A program made the translations under genes and the position numbers. Below, piece after piece: positions 53,092-61,508 of a stretch of 64,000 nucleotides of DNA; positions within the stretch are counted from its first letter, which is position 1, and each line of letters starts with the position of its first letter. Where the stretch lies: positions 28,505 through 92,504 of the forward strand of contig NZ_QRDZ01000040.1 in the NCBI RefSeq assembly GCF_003386235.1, read 5' to 3'. Source of the DNA: Cohnella phaseoli (GTDB lineage: Bacteria; Bacillota; Bacilli; Paenibacillales; Paenibacillaceae). The notes under the pieces are model-generated. The model was not told the origin of the DNA, did no database searches, and saw nothing but the letters and a program-made list of their open reading frames with translations.

Positions 53092-54309
53092 ATGAATGTG
53101 CTCAAAGATTTCTTGACGCAAATGGCGATTATCGCAACGATTGTATCGATTTCCCAGATCTTCAATGCGGGAAGGAGATCGGACAAGCCGCGCTCGAACG
53201 TCATCCTGTCCGCGGCGATGGGATTGGCGATCCTGCTGTGCATGTCCTTCCCCGCCTATATGGCGCAGGGCATACGGCTGGATATCCGGATCGTTCCTCT
53301 GCTGCTTGGAACCTTATACGGCGGGACGGGAGCGGGCTTGGCCCTGTCGGCGCTTATCGTTCTCTATCGATTGTTTATGGGGATGGACGCGGGCTTTTAC
53401 ACGACTCTGTTAACGCTTGCCTTCAGCATGCCTGCGATCCTGTATGTCCGAAAACGATTTTTCGCCGCCGCGGAAAGAATGAGAATCGATATCGCGGCGG
53501 CGTTGGCCATGTTCTACTGCGTCGTCGGCCTTATCGTCGTCACGGTCGTCAGAGGTTTCAGTATGCACACGCTGCAGATGCATGGAATCCATGCCGCTAT
53601 TATCGTCGGATCCGTCCTGGTGTTCACGGCGTTAAGCGAAACGATCAATGATATGCTTCGGAGAAATCAACAGCTGCAGGCCGAGACCAAGGATGCGGAA
53701 ATCGCCTTTTTGCGTTCCCAGATCAAGCCGCATTTTCTTTATAACACGTTGAATTCGATCGCGACGCTATGTCTCAAGGATCCCCGCAAAGCCGAGGAGT
53801 TGACGCTGGAGTTTTCGCAGTATTTAAGAAAAAGCTTTGCTTTCGATCGACTCGATTCCCTGACCTCCGTTGCCCGTGAGCTGGAGCTCGTCAGGGCTTA
53901 TCTAAATGTGGAGAAAGCGCGCTTTGGGGCCCGATTGGTCGTGGAATACGACGTAGATGCCGTCCGCCCCCATACTCCGATCCCGCCGTTGATCTTGCAG
54001 CCGTTAGTGGAAAATGCCGTGAGGCACGGGCTGATGTCCACGCTGCGCGGCGGAAAGGTGAAAATCTCCGTCGTTCAACATCCGGACGACGAGCTTACGA
54101 TAGCCGTGGAGGATGACGGATGCGGGATGAGCGCGGAGCAGTTGGAAGCCGTGCGCAAGCGGAAGACGAAGGGCGTGGGGCTGCGGAATATCGGCGAGCG
54201 TCTCGAACTGCTGTACGGCAGAAGCTTGCGGGTTGAGAGCGCCGAAGGCGCCGGAACGAAGGTCGTTTTTCGCATTCCTGCGGGAACGTCCGGATCGACG
54301 GGAGGGTGA
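53092..54309 (+). CDS. LytS-like sensor histidine kinase
   Basis: A 405-residue membrane kinase. The N-terminal half (1-195) has five to six hydrophobic segments of the 5TM-Lyt type (IVPLLLGTLYGGTGAGLALS). The His_kinase domain carries AFLRSQIKPHFLYNTLNSIA with the phosphorylatable His in KPHF, and an HATPase domain with LVENAVRHGL and EDDGCGMS. LytS kinases often sense wall or membrane state. It begins 12 nt after the SLH lipoprotein gene; the GTG two codons in is better spaced from GGGAAG and could be the true start. Its stop overlaps a possible GTG of the regulator gene. Confidence 0.9.
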   Translation: MNVLKDFLTQMAIIATIVSISQIFNAGRRSDKPRSNVILSAAMGLAILLCMSFPAYMAQGIRLDIRIVPLLLGTLYGGTGAGLALSALIVLYRLFMGMDAGFYTTLLTLAFSMPAILYVRKRFFAAAERMRIDIAAALAMFYCVVGLIVVTVVRGFSMHTLQMHGIHAAIIVGSVLVFTALSETINDMLRRNQQLQAETKDAEIAFLRSQIKPHFLYNTLNSIATLCLKDPRKAEELTLEFSQYLRKSFAFDRLDSLTSVARELELVRAYLNVEKARFGARLVVEYDVDAVRPHTPIPPLILQPLVENAVRHGLMSTLRGGKVKISVVQHPDDELTIAVEDDGCGMSAEQLEAVRKRKTKGVGLRNIGERLELLYGRSLRVESAEGAGTKVVFRIPAGTSGSTGG

Positions 54310-54314
54310 AGCGG

Positions 54315-54938
54315 ATGCGGCTGAGAACGATGATCGTGGACGATGAGGAACTGGCTGTAGAGCGGTTAAAGATAATGCTGTCCGAATTTGACGAGATCGA
54401 AATCGTTCATATGACCCAGAATCCGTGGGAGGCGTATCAATATGCGAAGGAGCGCCGGCTCGAGCTGGCTTTTCTGGACATCTCGATGCCCGAACTCGAC
54501 GGCCTGCGGCTGGCAAGCCTGCTGGGCGAGATCGATCCCGATATCCGCATCGTGTTTGCGACTGGCTACGAAGAATATGCGGTCCGGGCGTTCGAATTAA
54601 GCGCGCTCGATTATGTGATGAAGCCGGTAACCGCCGGGAGAATGTCGCTCGTTCTGGACAAGATCCGCCGAAGAGACAGGAAAGCGAACGACGGGAGTTT
54701 CCGTCCCGGGCCATCCCCCAGTAACGTGAGAACGCTGAGCGAAGGAATGTTGACTGAGCAGGAAATGAGAGTCATGCTCCTCGTTTTCGAAGGATTGTCG
54801 AACAAAGAAATCGCCGCACGGCTGAATATCGCCGCCGAAACCGTCAAATGGCATATGAAAAACGTGTATCGGAAGCTGGACGTGAGCAATCGGGTCCAAC
54901 TGCTCCGGCGAGCCGAACAACTTCACATTACTTTCTGA
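54315..54938 (+). CDS. response regulator with LuxR-type HTH output
   Basis: A 207-residue regulator. The receiver has IVDDEE, phosphoacceptor Asp in LAFLDISMPELDG, and Lys in VMKPVT; the C-terminal LuxR/NarL helix-turn-helix (about 140-205) reads LTEQEMRVMLLVFEGLSNKE and IAAETVKWHMKNVYRKL. LytS kinases usually pair with LytTR regulators, so a LuxR-type output is a departure. I start at the ATG 9 nt after GGAGG rather than the GTG that touches that site. Directly downstream of its presumed kinase; a strong terminator follows. Confidence 0.9.
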   Translation: MRLRTMIVDDEELAVERLKIMLSEFDEIEIVHMTQNPWEAYQYAKERRLELAFLDISMPELDGLRLASLLGEIDPDIRIVFATGYEEYAVRAFELSALDYVMKPVTAGRMSLVLDKIRRRDRKANDGSFRPGPSPSNVRTLSEGMLTEQEMRVMLLVFEGLSNKEIAARLNIAAETVKWHMKNVYRKLDVSNRVQLLRRAEQLHITF

Positions 54939-54939
54939 G

Positions 54940-54967
54940 AATCCCCCCTGAACGGGGGATTTTTTCT
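54940..54967 (+). terminator. Rho-independent terminator after the LuxR-type regulator
   Basis: AATCCCCC pairs perfectly with GGGGGATT across a short loop, followed by TTTTTTCTTT. It starts 2 nt after the stop codon. Confidence 0.9.
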
Positions 54968-55025
54968 TTGTCCGTTTCCTTATAAAATGAATATTCGCGA
55001 AACAACGACCGCAGGAGATGAGAAC

Positions 55026-56201
55026 ATGAGTCAGCGGGAAGGCGGCGGCCCCGTAAGAGCAATCGTCGTCGACGAAGGGGCTATGCATCTGATTATGTCC
55101 GGAATGCTCGGCAAGCTGCCGGATGTCGAAGTCGTCGGATGCTTCTCGGACGCGGCTGCCTCTGTCCGATTCGCCGAAGAGGAGGACGTTCATTTGGCGT
55201 TCATCGAAATCCGCATGCCCGGGGAAAGCGGATTGCGCCTGGCCGAGCGCTTGATTGCGCTGCGACCGGACCTTTCGATCGTTTTTATCACCTCGCATAA
55301 AGATTACGCTGTGCAAGCGTTCGAGCTTCAGGCGCTCGATTATATCGTCAAACCCGTATCCTTGGAGCGAATCGAGCGTTCGATAAAGCGCGCGCAAGCG
55401 TTCCGTCGGTTATCCGAGTCATCTCGTTTACCCGAATCGATGTCGCCGTGGAAGAAGGAGTTCGGCTCCATTCGGATTTATGCGTTGGGCGGGCTTGAGC
55501 TGTTTAGCGGTGGAGAAAGGGTGAAATGGAATTCCAGAAAAAGCGCCGAGTTGTTCGGTTATCTGCTGCTGCATCGCGGCAGGATGGTATCGCGCGCGAG
55601 GCTGATCTCCGACGTGTTCGGCGAGTTGCCGCCCAAAAACGCGGAAATCTATCTGAACACGTCCGTCTACCAATTGAGAAAAGCGCTGGATTCTCACGGC
55701 TTGAAAACCCTGATTCAATCGGACGCCGATGGTTACGGGGTACATCTTGCCGGCGCCTGGATCGATTTCGTGGAGTTTGAGGGCCGATTGGGACGGAATG
55801 ACGGATCTGCCGTCTTCGAGCCGGAGACGGCTCTGGAGATCGAGAAGCTGTACGCCGGGGATTTGTTCGGCGAGAAGGGATACGCCTGGGCGCTGGGGGA
55901 GGCGGAGCGTCTTTTCGCCGTGTATGCCGGATTCGTCAAAAAGCTGGCGCGCGAGCTGATGGAGCGCCGGCATACGGACGTTCCCCTCCGGCTTCTGAGC
56001 AAGCTGTCCGATCGCAATGAACTGGACGAAGAGAACGTCGAGTTGCTGCTCCGCGTCTATGCAATGAAGAAAGATCGAGCCTCCTTGACGAAACGCTATG
56101 AAGCTTATGCAAGAATATTGCGACAGGAACTGAATATCGAGCCTTCCGAGGAACTGCGGAAGCTGTACGCTCATTTGCAATCGACGATCGACGCCGGGTA
56201 G
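55026..56201 (+). CDS. BTAD-type regulator with phosphoacceptor-less receiver
   Basis: A 391-residue paralogue of the regulator at 33988: receiver-like domain (10-130), winged helix (about 155-250; RKSAELFGYLLLHRGRMVSR, YLNTSVYQLRKALDSH) and BTAD (about 255-390). The receiver keeps the Ser in ITSHKDYA and the Lys in IVKPVS, but the phosphoacceptor Asp is Glu61 (AFIEIRMPGESG), and the acidic pair VVDDEP has shrunk to VVDEGA with one residue lost. Glu often mimics phospho-Asp, so the protein may be constitutively active or respond by other means. AGGAG lies 8 nt before the ATG. No kinase is coupled to it; the large SLH gene follows, driven by the shared ATTGGCG promoter. Confidence 0.88.
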   Translation: MSQREGGGPVRAIVVDEGAMHLIMSGMLGKLPDVEVVGCFSDAAASVRFAEEEDVHLAFIEIRMPGESGLRLAERLIALRPDLSIVFITSHKDYAVQAFELQALDYIVKPVSLERIERSIKRAQAFRRLSESSRLPESMSPWKKEFGSIRIYALGGLELFSGGERVKWNSRKSAELFGYLLLHRGRMVSRARLISDVFGELPPKNAEIYLNTSVYQLRKALDSHGLKTLIQSDADGYGVHLAGAWIDFVEFEGRLGRNDGSAVFEPETALEIEKLYAGDLFGEKGYAWALGEAERLFAVYAGFVKKLARELMERRHTDVPLRLLSKLSDRNELDEENVELLLRVYAMKKDRASLTKRYEAYARILRQELNIEPSEELRKLYAHLQSTIDAG

Positions 56202-56208
56202 TCGAGTT

Positions 56209-56240
56209 GTCATTGTTGTATCATTGGCGTGCTTTACACT
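56209..56240 (+). promoter_or_regulatory. promoter of the large SLH gene, shared ATTGGCG type
   Basis: TCATT at 56211 and TCATTGGCG at 56222 give an 11-bp direct repeat, followed after 5 bp by the -10 box TACACT (56235-56240). The geometry is identical to the promoters at 28360 and 50980. Predicted RNA start near 56247, 35 nt before the ATG. Confidence 0.7.
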
Positions 56241-56281
56241 TAATCACGGATCAAACATCATACGAAGCTTGGAGGCAGAAC

Positions 56282-59200
56282 ATGTTTGAAAGAGGGAAGA
56301 AACGAGTCGGCGCACTGTTACTGTTATCGGCGCTGCTGGTATCAGGCGGAATTTTGGGAGCGATCGGAGGGCCGGTCGCGGGAACGGCGGAAGCGGCGCC
56401 CGCAGCGCTGGATTGGGGCGAGGTCGGAGACCCGGCCATCACGGAGAAGGGCTCACAGACGTCCATCGCCGTCTATGACGGCGCTCCTTATGTGATGTAT
56501 CTGAACGAAGACGGCCAGGCGAAGCTGATGAAGCACGGGGGCAGCGGTTGGGAGACCGTCGGCAATCCGGTGGAAGCGGACAGTTGGTTGGATCAGCCGC
56601 TTATGGAGCTCGACGGGTCCGGTACGCCCTACGTCGCTTATATGGATGGGGATAACGACGGCAAAGCAACGATGAAGAAATTCAACGGCAGCGGCTGGGA
56701 GACGATAGGCCATGCCGGATTTACCGCGGGAGCGGCGTATTCCATGTCGGTAAGCGTCTCTGTCTACGGCACGCCTTACCTGGCATATCGAGATCGGGAC
56801 AATGGGTGGAAAGGGACGGTGATGAAGCACGACGGCAGCGATTGGGTTACGGTAGGCCCCGCCGGCTTCTCCGGGCCGATCAATGGCATTTCCGTTGCGG
56901 CAGACTCTTCAGACCATCCTTACGTCGTTTATCAGAGTACGCTCAGCATGAACGTGATGAAGTATGACGGCAACCAGTGGGTGCCGCTGAGCTCTCCGGG
57001 AACGTCGTTTGGAGGCGGCGTCTTGGCGATCGATAACGATATTCCGTATTTGATCTATAAGGACAATGACGAAAACTCTCGAGCTACGGTAAAAAGGTAT
57101 GACGGCAACGATTGGGTGGCGGTCGGCGACGCCGGATTTTCGCCCGATCAGGTCGACGACCTCTCGTTGTACTTCGATCGCGGTACGCCTTATGCGGCAT
57201 TTAAGGACTGGGATAATGGCGGAAAGGCGACCGTAATGAAATACGACGGCGCTGAGTGGATAACGGTCGGACGAGCGGGGTTATCCGCGGAGCCGGTATC
57301 GACTCTCTCGTTGGCCGTATCCGACGGCATCCCGTATCTTTCCTATCGGGAAGAGGACAGCGACAGAATAAAGGTGATGAGTCTTTACCGAGCTTCGCCG
57401 GAGTTAGCGGGGGATACGATCGATAACGATGACGGACACGACATCGAGATTACGTTCCCGGACGATGCGGCTTGGCGTTCAGCCGTTACCGCGGTGAAGG
57501 TCGACGGCGTCGCGCTTGCCGCCGGGACCGAATACGAGATAACCGAAGGGAAAATCACGATATCGAAAGGCGTGTTGACTCCGGGCATTGCGTTGATCTC
57601 GGTATCGGCGGAGAATTACGTCCAGGCAAAAACGTATCAGATTGTGAAGGATACGAGCCGGGAGTGGCATTCTGTCGGCGGCCTCTTCTCATTCGGAGAA
57701 GCCGATGCCGGGGATCACGTGTCTTTCAGCGTCGACGGCGGAATTCCTTATGCGGCGTATTCGGATGAAGCCGAAGGCTGGAAAGCGACCGTCGCGAAAT
57801 ATCAGGACGGAGCATGGCACCCCGTGGGCGGAGCCGGATTCTCGGACGACGAGGCGTACAATGTCGCGGTACACGTGGAAGAAGGAATTGTCTATGCGGC
57901 ATACTTCGAACGAGTAACCAATTCTATTTCGGCCGTCAGAGTGATGAAGCATGAGAACGGAAGCTGGGAGCCGATTGGTTCTTCCCTCTACGAAGACTAT
58001 TATGCCAGCGGAGCTTTGTCCGTGACGGTAGACAACGGAATTCCTTATGTCGCGTATCCGCAGACGGATGGACAAATTGTCGTTCAAAAATATATCGGCG
58101 GCGGTTGGGTGCCTGCCATAGAAGATGAGGACGGCCCCCGGTATGTGAATATCGGAAGCTTGGAGATAGAAGACGGCGTCGTTTATTTGGGATTGCATGA
58201 CAACGAGTTCGCTTTGGTAGCGAAGTATGAAGGCGGAGAGTGGGGCTTCTTGGGCGGAATGAATCCCTTCGAAGGCTATTCGTCCGAGATCGCGTTCGCG
58301 ATAGACGGCGGCGTTCCTTACGCGGTATTCTCGGACCGGCGTTTGGGCGGCGCGGCGACGGTCGTACAATACGAGGCTTTGGTGGACAAATGGCTCCTCG
58401 TAGGAGATGCGAACCTTTCGACGGGACAAGCGGCAATCGTGGGACTATCCGTAGACGACGGAACCCCCTATGCGGCTTTCTACGATGAAGGAGGACCCGC
58501 CATCCGGCGAGCTCTAAGTACGCTTCGGGATTTGACCGCGTTACATCTGTCGTCCGGCACGCTGGATCGGGCGTTCGACCCGGCCACGACCGATTATACC
58601 GCATCTGTGGCGAGCGGGGTCGCCAGCATCACGGTAACCCCGACCGCGCAAGCCGGTCGCAAAGCGAGCGTGACGGTTAACGGCGAACCGGTCCCAAGCG
58701 GGCAGGTAAGCCGTCCGATCGATCTCGTCGCCGGTAGCAATACGATCACGGTGGAAGTCGTGGCGCAGAACGGCGCTAAGAAGAACTATACGATCGCGGT
58801 AACGAGGCAAAGCGGAGGAGGTTCTTCCGGCGGAGGCGGGTCTCCCGGCAACGGCGGAGGAGGGGGAGGCGGAAGCGTGACGCCTGCCCAGCCGGATCAG
58901 ACCGATGCCGATCTGGCGATAACGATTAACGGCAATGCGGCGGTAGCCGTGGCAACCGGGAAGATGACCGATCAAGACGGACGAACCGTGCTGACGGCGA
59001 CCGTGAACGCGGCCAAGCTGATCGAACGGTTGAAGGAGGCGGGGGATCGTCCGATCATCGTTATCCCTGTTTCCCTCAGCGCGGATAAAGTGAGCGTGGT
59101 CCTTACGGGGGATGCCGTCAAAGCACTGGCGGAGAAAGGCGCCGTTCTGGATATTCGTACGCCGAACGGCAGCTACAGGCTACCGGCGGCCGAAGTGCCG

Positions 59201-60160
59201 ATCGAACGGCTGCTGGCGCAGTTCGGGGCGGGAACGCTGCCGGAGAACGTCACCGTTCAGGCGGATATTGTCCGAAGCGACGGCGCAAACGTCGAACGAC
59301 TCCGGAAGGCGGCGCAAGCCGGCGGATTCAGCCTCGTCGCTTCACCGATCGACTTCGAGGTCACGGCCTCATCCGGCGGTCGTACGATTCGGGTGACGAG
59401 CTTTAATTCTTTCGTGGAGCGCGAAATCCCGATTCCTCAGGGAACCGAAGCGGGAACCGTCACGACCACCGTAGTCCTGCACGAAGACGGAACGATCCGA
59501 TCGGTACCGACGAAGCTGGAAGTTCGCAACGGAGCCGCGTATGCGGTTATCCACAGCTTGACGAACAGCACGTACTCTCTCGTATCGAATCCGGTTGCGT
59601 TCGAGGACGTCGAACGGCACTGGGCGAAGGGCGCCGTCAACGGCATGGGCTCGCGAATGGTCGTGGGCGGAGTCGGCGACAATCAATTCGGCCCAAACCG
59701 CGACATCACTCGCGCCGAGTTCGCGGCTATGATCGTGCGCGCCCTGGGACTCCGACCGAGCGCCGACGCAAACGTCTTTAAGGACGTGAAGGAATCCGAC
59801 TGGTATGGCGGCACAGTACAAACGGCTCATGCCTACCGGTTGATTAGCGGCTTTGAAGACGGAACGTTCCGTCCGAACGACAAGATCACCCGGGAGCAGG
59901 CGATGACGATGATCGCCAATGCGATGAAGCTTACGGGATTGAGCGAGAGGGCACAAGCTTTTTCTGCGGAGGAACGGATTCGCTCTTACGGGGATGCAGG
60001 CGAGATTTCCGCCTGGGCGATCGGCGGCGTTGCGCAAACGATCGAAGCCGGTATCGTAACAGGGACGAACGATGGCTTGCTTGCACCTAAGGAATTGATT
60101 CGGAGAGCGGAAGTCGCGGTGATGATCGAGCGGCTTCTGCAAAAATCGGGATTGATTTAG
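56282..60160 (+). CDS. SLH-domain surface protein with two beta-propeller-like regions
   Basis: A 1292-residue exported protein with a signal peptide ending near AEAAPAA. Residues about 40-375 hold seven blade-like repeats of about 47 residues with the core PYxxYxDxDNxxKATVMKYDG-xxW-xxVG; a DUF1533-like module follows (about 380-455), then six further blades (about 460-745), a cadherin-like beta-sandwich (YTASVASGVASITVTPTAQA), a Gly/Ser-rich hinge, a further domain, and three SLH repeats (about 1107-1290; FEDVERHWAKGAV, ISGFEDGTFRPNDKITREQA). The propellers suggest ligand or polysaccharide binding at the wall. GGAGG lies 6 nt before the ATG. A terminator follows. Confidence 0.9.
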   Translation: MFERGKKRVGALLLLSALLVSGGILGAIGGPVAGTAEAAPAALDWGEVGDPAITEKGSQTSIAVYDGAPYVMYLNEDGQAKLMKHGGSGWETVGNPVEADSWLDQPLMELDGSGTPYVAYMDGDNDGKATMKKFNGSGWETIGHAGFTAGAAYSMSVSVSVYGTPYLAYRDRDNGWKGTVMKHDGSDWVTVGPAGFSGPINGISVAADSSDHPYVVYQSTLSMNVMKYDGNQWVPLSSPGTSFGGGVLAIDNDIPYLIYKDNDENSRATVKRYDGNDWVAVGDAGFSPDQVDDLSLYFDRGTPYAAFKDWDNGGKATVMKYDGAEWITVGRAGLSAEPVSTLSLAVSDGIPYLSYREEDSDRIKVMSLYRASPELAGDTIDNDDGHDIEITFPDDAAWRSAVTAVKVDGVALAAGTEYEITEGKITISKGVLTPGIALISVSAENYVQAKTYQIVKDTSREWHSVGGLFSFGEADAGDHVSFSVDGGIPYAAYSDEAEGWKATVAKYQDGAWHPVGGAGFSDDEAYNVAVHVEEGIVYAAYFERVTNSISAVRVMKHENGSWEPIGSSLYEDYYASGALSVTVDNGIPYVAYPQTDGQIVVQKYIGGGWVPAIEDEDGPRYVNIGSLEIEDGVVYLGLHDNEFALVAKYEGGEWGFLGGMNPFEGYSSEIAFAIDGGVPYAVFSDRRLGGAATVVQYEALVDKWLLVGDANLSTGQAAIVGLSVDDGTPYAAFYDEGGPAIRRALSTLRDLTALHLSSGTLDRAFDPATTDYTASVASGVASITVTPTAQAGRKASVTVNGEPVPSGQVSRPIDLVAGSNTITVEVVAQNGAKKNYTIAVTRQSGGGSSGGGGSPGNGGGGGGGSVTPAQPDQTDADLAITINGNAAVAVATGKMTDQDGRTVLTATVNAAKLIERLKEAGDRPIIVIPVSLSADKVSVVLTGDAVKALAEKGAVLDIRTPNGSYRLPAAEVPIERLLAQFGAGTLPENVTVQADIVRSDGANVERLRKAAQAGGFSLVASPIDFEVTASSGGRTIRVTSFNSFVEREIPIPQGTEAGTVTTTVVLHEDGTIRSVPTKLEVRNGAAYAVIHSLTNSTYSLVSNPVAFEDVERHWAKGAVNGMGSRMVVGGVGDNQFGPNRDITRAEFAAMIVRALGLRPSADANVFKDVKESDWYGGTVQTAHAYRLISGFEDGTFRPNDKITREQAMTMIANAMKLTGLSERAQAFSAEERIRSYGDAGEISAWAIGGVAQTIEAGIVTGTNDGLLAPKELIRRAEVAVMIERLLQKSGLI

Positions 60161-60168
60161 CGGGATAC

Positions 60169-60217
60169 AACGGACGGTTCTTCGAGAGCGCGACGCTCTT
60201 GGAAAGCCGTCCGTTTT
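60169..60217 (+). terminator. Rho-independent terminator after the large SLH gene
   Basis: ACGGACGG pairs with CCGTCCGT, with an inner GAGAGCG/CGCTCTT stem, and TTTT follows. It also separates the convergent GH99-like gene. Confidence 0.75.
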
Positions 60218-60274
60218 CGCGTTAGTGGAAATAGGTTTGTGCGATTTTCACACGATCTGGGTCGCCGCCAACAT

Positions 60275-61417
60275 TTATTCGCCGACGAGCTCGTCCCGGA
60301 TCGCTTCCAGATAGCCGAAGCCATGAACCGTATCCGGCTCGATGTAGCTGCCCTCCGTCCATTCGTTCCACGAATTGATCGTTACGATCGGCGGATTCGT
60401 GCCGCTTTCTGCCAAGAATCCCTTCACCGCGGCGAGAGACTTGCGGAATTCGTCCGGCGTGTTGCCCACGAGAATCGGAGTGAACGGATAGCCGATGTTC
60501 GCGTGCACGTCGGATTGAACGGTGCGAGGGCTCGAATCCCAGCCCATCGAGACGTTCGGGAAATAAGGGAGGTCGTAATCGCCGAACTGTTCGCGGTATT
60601 TGCTCCAATCCTGCTCGGCCTTCAGCGCGTAAGCCGGGTAATTGACGGTCGGATACGTCTCCATCGGCACGTTGTGAATCCATACGTACGAGGTGACGCT
60701 ATCGAAACCAAGCTCCTTTACGCGCTCTCCCGGATTTTCCAGCGTGCGTTCTCCCGGCAGGTTTTGAATGCCCCAGACAACGGCGTTCAGGTGCAGCTCT
60801 CCAAGACCCGCCGCGCGTACTTTGGCGCGGAACCCGTCCAGCGCCGCTTTTGTTCCCTCCAAGCCGCCCAAACTTTGCATCAGGCTCATCAGCTCATACA
60901 CGGAGAAGTACAGACCGCCGTCGACCCGCCAATAGGACGGATGGCGGAAGTATTTTTCGATCATATAATCGCAGGCTCTCTCGAACGCTTGCAGAGAGAC
61001 TTGACCGCTGTGCAGCAGCGTATGGTCCATTCCCCTTTTGTATGGAAAAATGTTGATCCAGTCGTGATTGGCCCACATCAGCGAAAATTTCAACCGATCG
61101 TTGTTGCCCGCCTGCAGATAACCTTCTTCCAGCGCCCGATTCAGGAAGGCACCGTCCTCGTACCAGTACCAATCGTAGATGAAGGCGTCGATGCCGTGAT
61201 CGGCTGCCGCCGCGATTTGCCGCTCCGCCGTCTCCGGCTTCGCTTCGTCCAAGTAACCCCATAAGGGTACCTTCGGCTGCTGATGGCCGGGAAAGCGCGG
61301 CGTCGCTCTGCGCACGAGCTCCCACTCCGTCCAGCCCTGACCGTGGGCGGCCTCGTTGCGAGGATCGACGTGATAGTTAGGAAAATAATAGACGGCCACT
61401 TCCGGTTTACGATTCAT
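60275..61417 (-). CDS. GH99-like (WbsX-like) domain protein
   Basis: A 380-residue cytoplasmic protein with the glycosyltransferase-WbsX/GH99-like fold. Visible signatures are VAVYYFPNYHVDPRN near the start, HGIDAFIYDWYWYEDG, LMWANHDW, and INSWNEWTEGSYIEPD near the C-terminus with the family's acidic residues. Related domains act on mannose-containing or other glycans, but many are uncharacterised. I start at the ATG about 7 nt after GGTGAT; a GTG four codons upstream is possible. It lies downstream of, and is probably co-transcribed with or close to, the AraC-type gene, divergent from a GH172 gene. Confidence 0.85.
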   Translation of the reverse strand: MNRKPEVAVYYFPNYHVDPRNEAAHGQGWTEWELVRRATPRFPGHQQPKVPLWGYLDEAKPETAERQIAAAADHGIDAFIYDWYWYEDGAFLNRALEEGYLQAGNNDRLKFSLMWANHDWINIFPYKRGMDHTLLHSGQVSLQAFERACDYMIEKYFRHPSYWRVDGGLYFSVYELMSLMQSLGGLEGTKAALDGFRAKVRAAGLGELHLNAVVWGIQNLPGERTLENPGERVKELGFDSVTSYVWIHNVPMETYPTVNYPAYALKAEQDWSKYREQFGDYDLPYFPNVSMGWDSSPRTVQSDVHANIGYPFTPILVGNTPDEFRKSLAAVKGFLAESGTNPPIVTINSWNEWTEGSYIEPDTVHGFGYLEAIRDELVGE

Positions 61418-61508
61418 TCGGATAATCACCTTTCATCAAGAGGTTACTCCGAGTGTATCGCATGGAAGGGACCGCGTATTTGGACGAAACGCCGATGCTG
61501 TTGGACGA

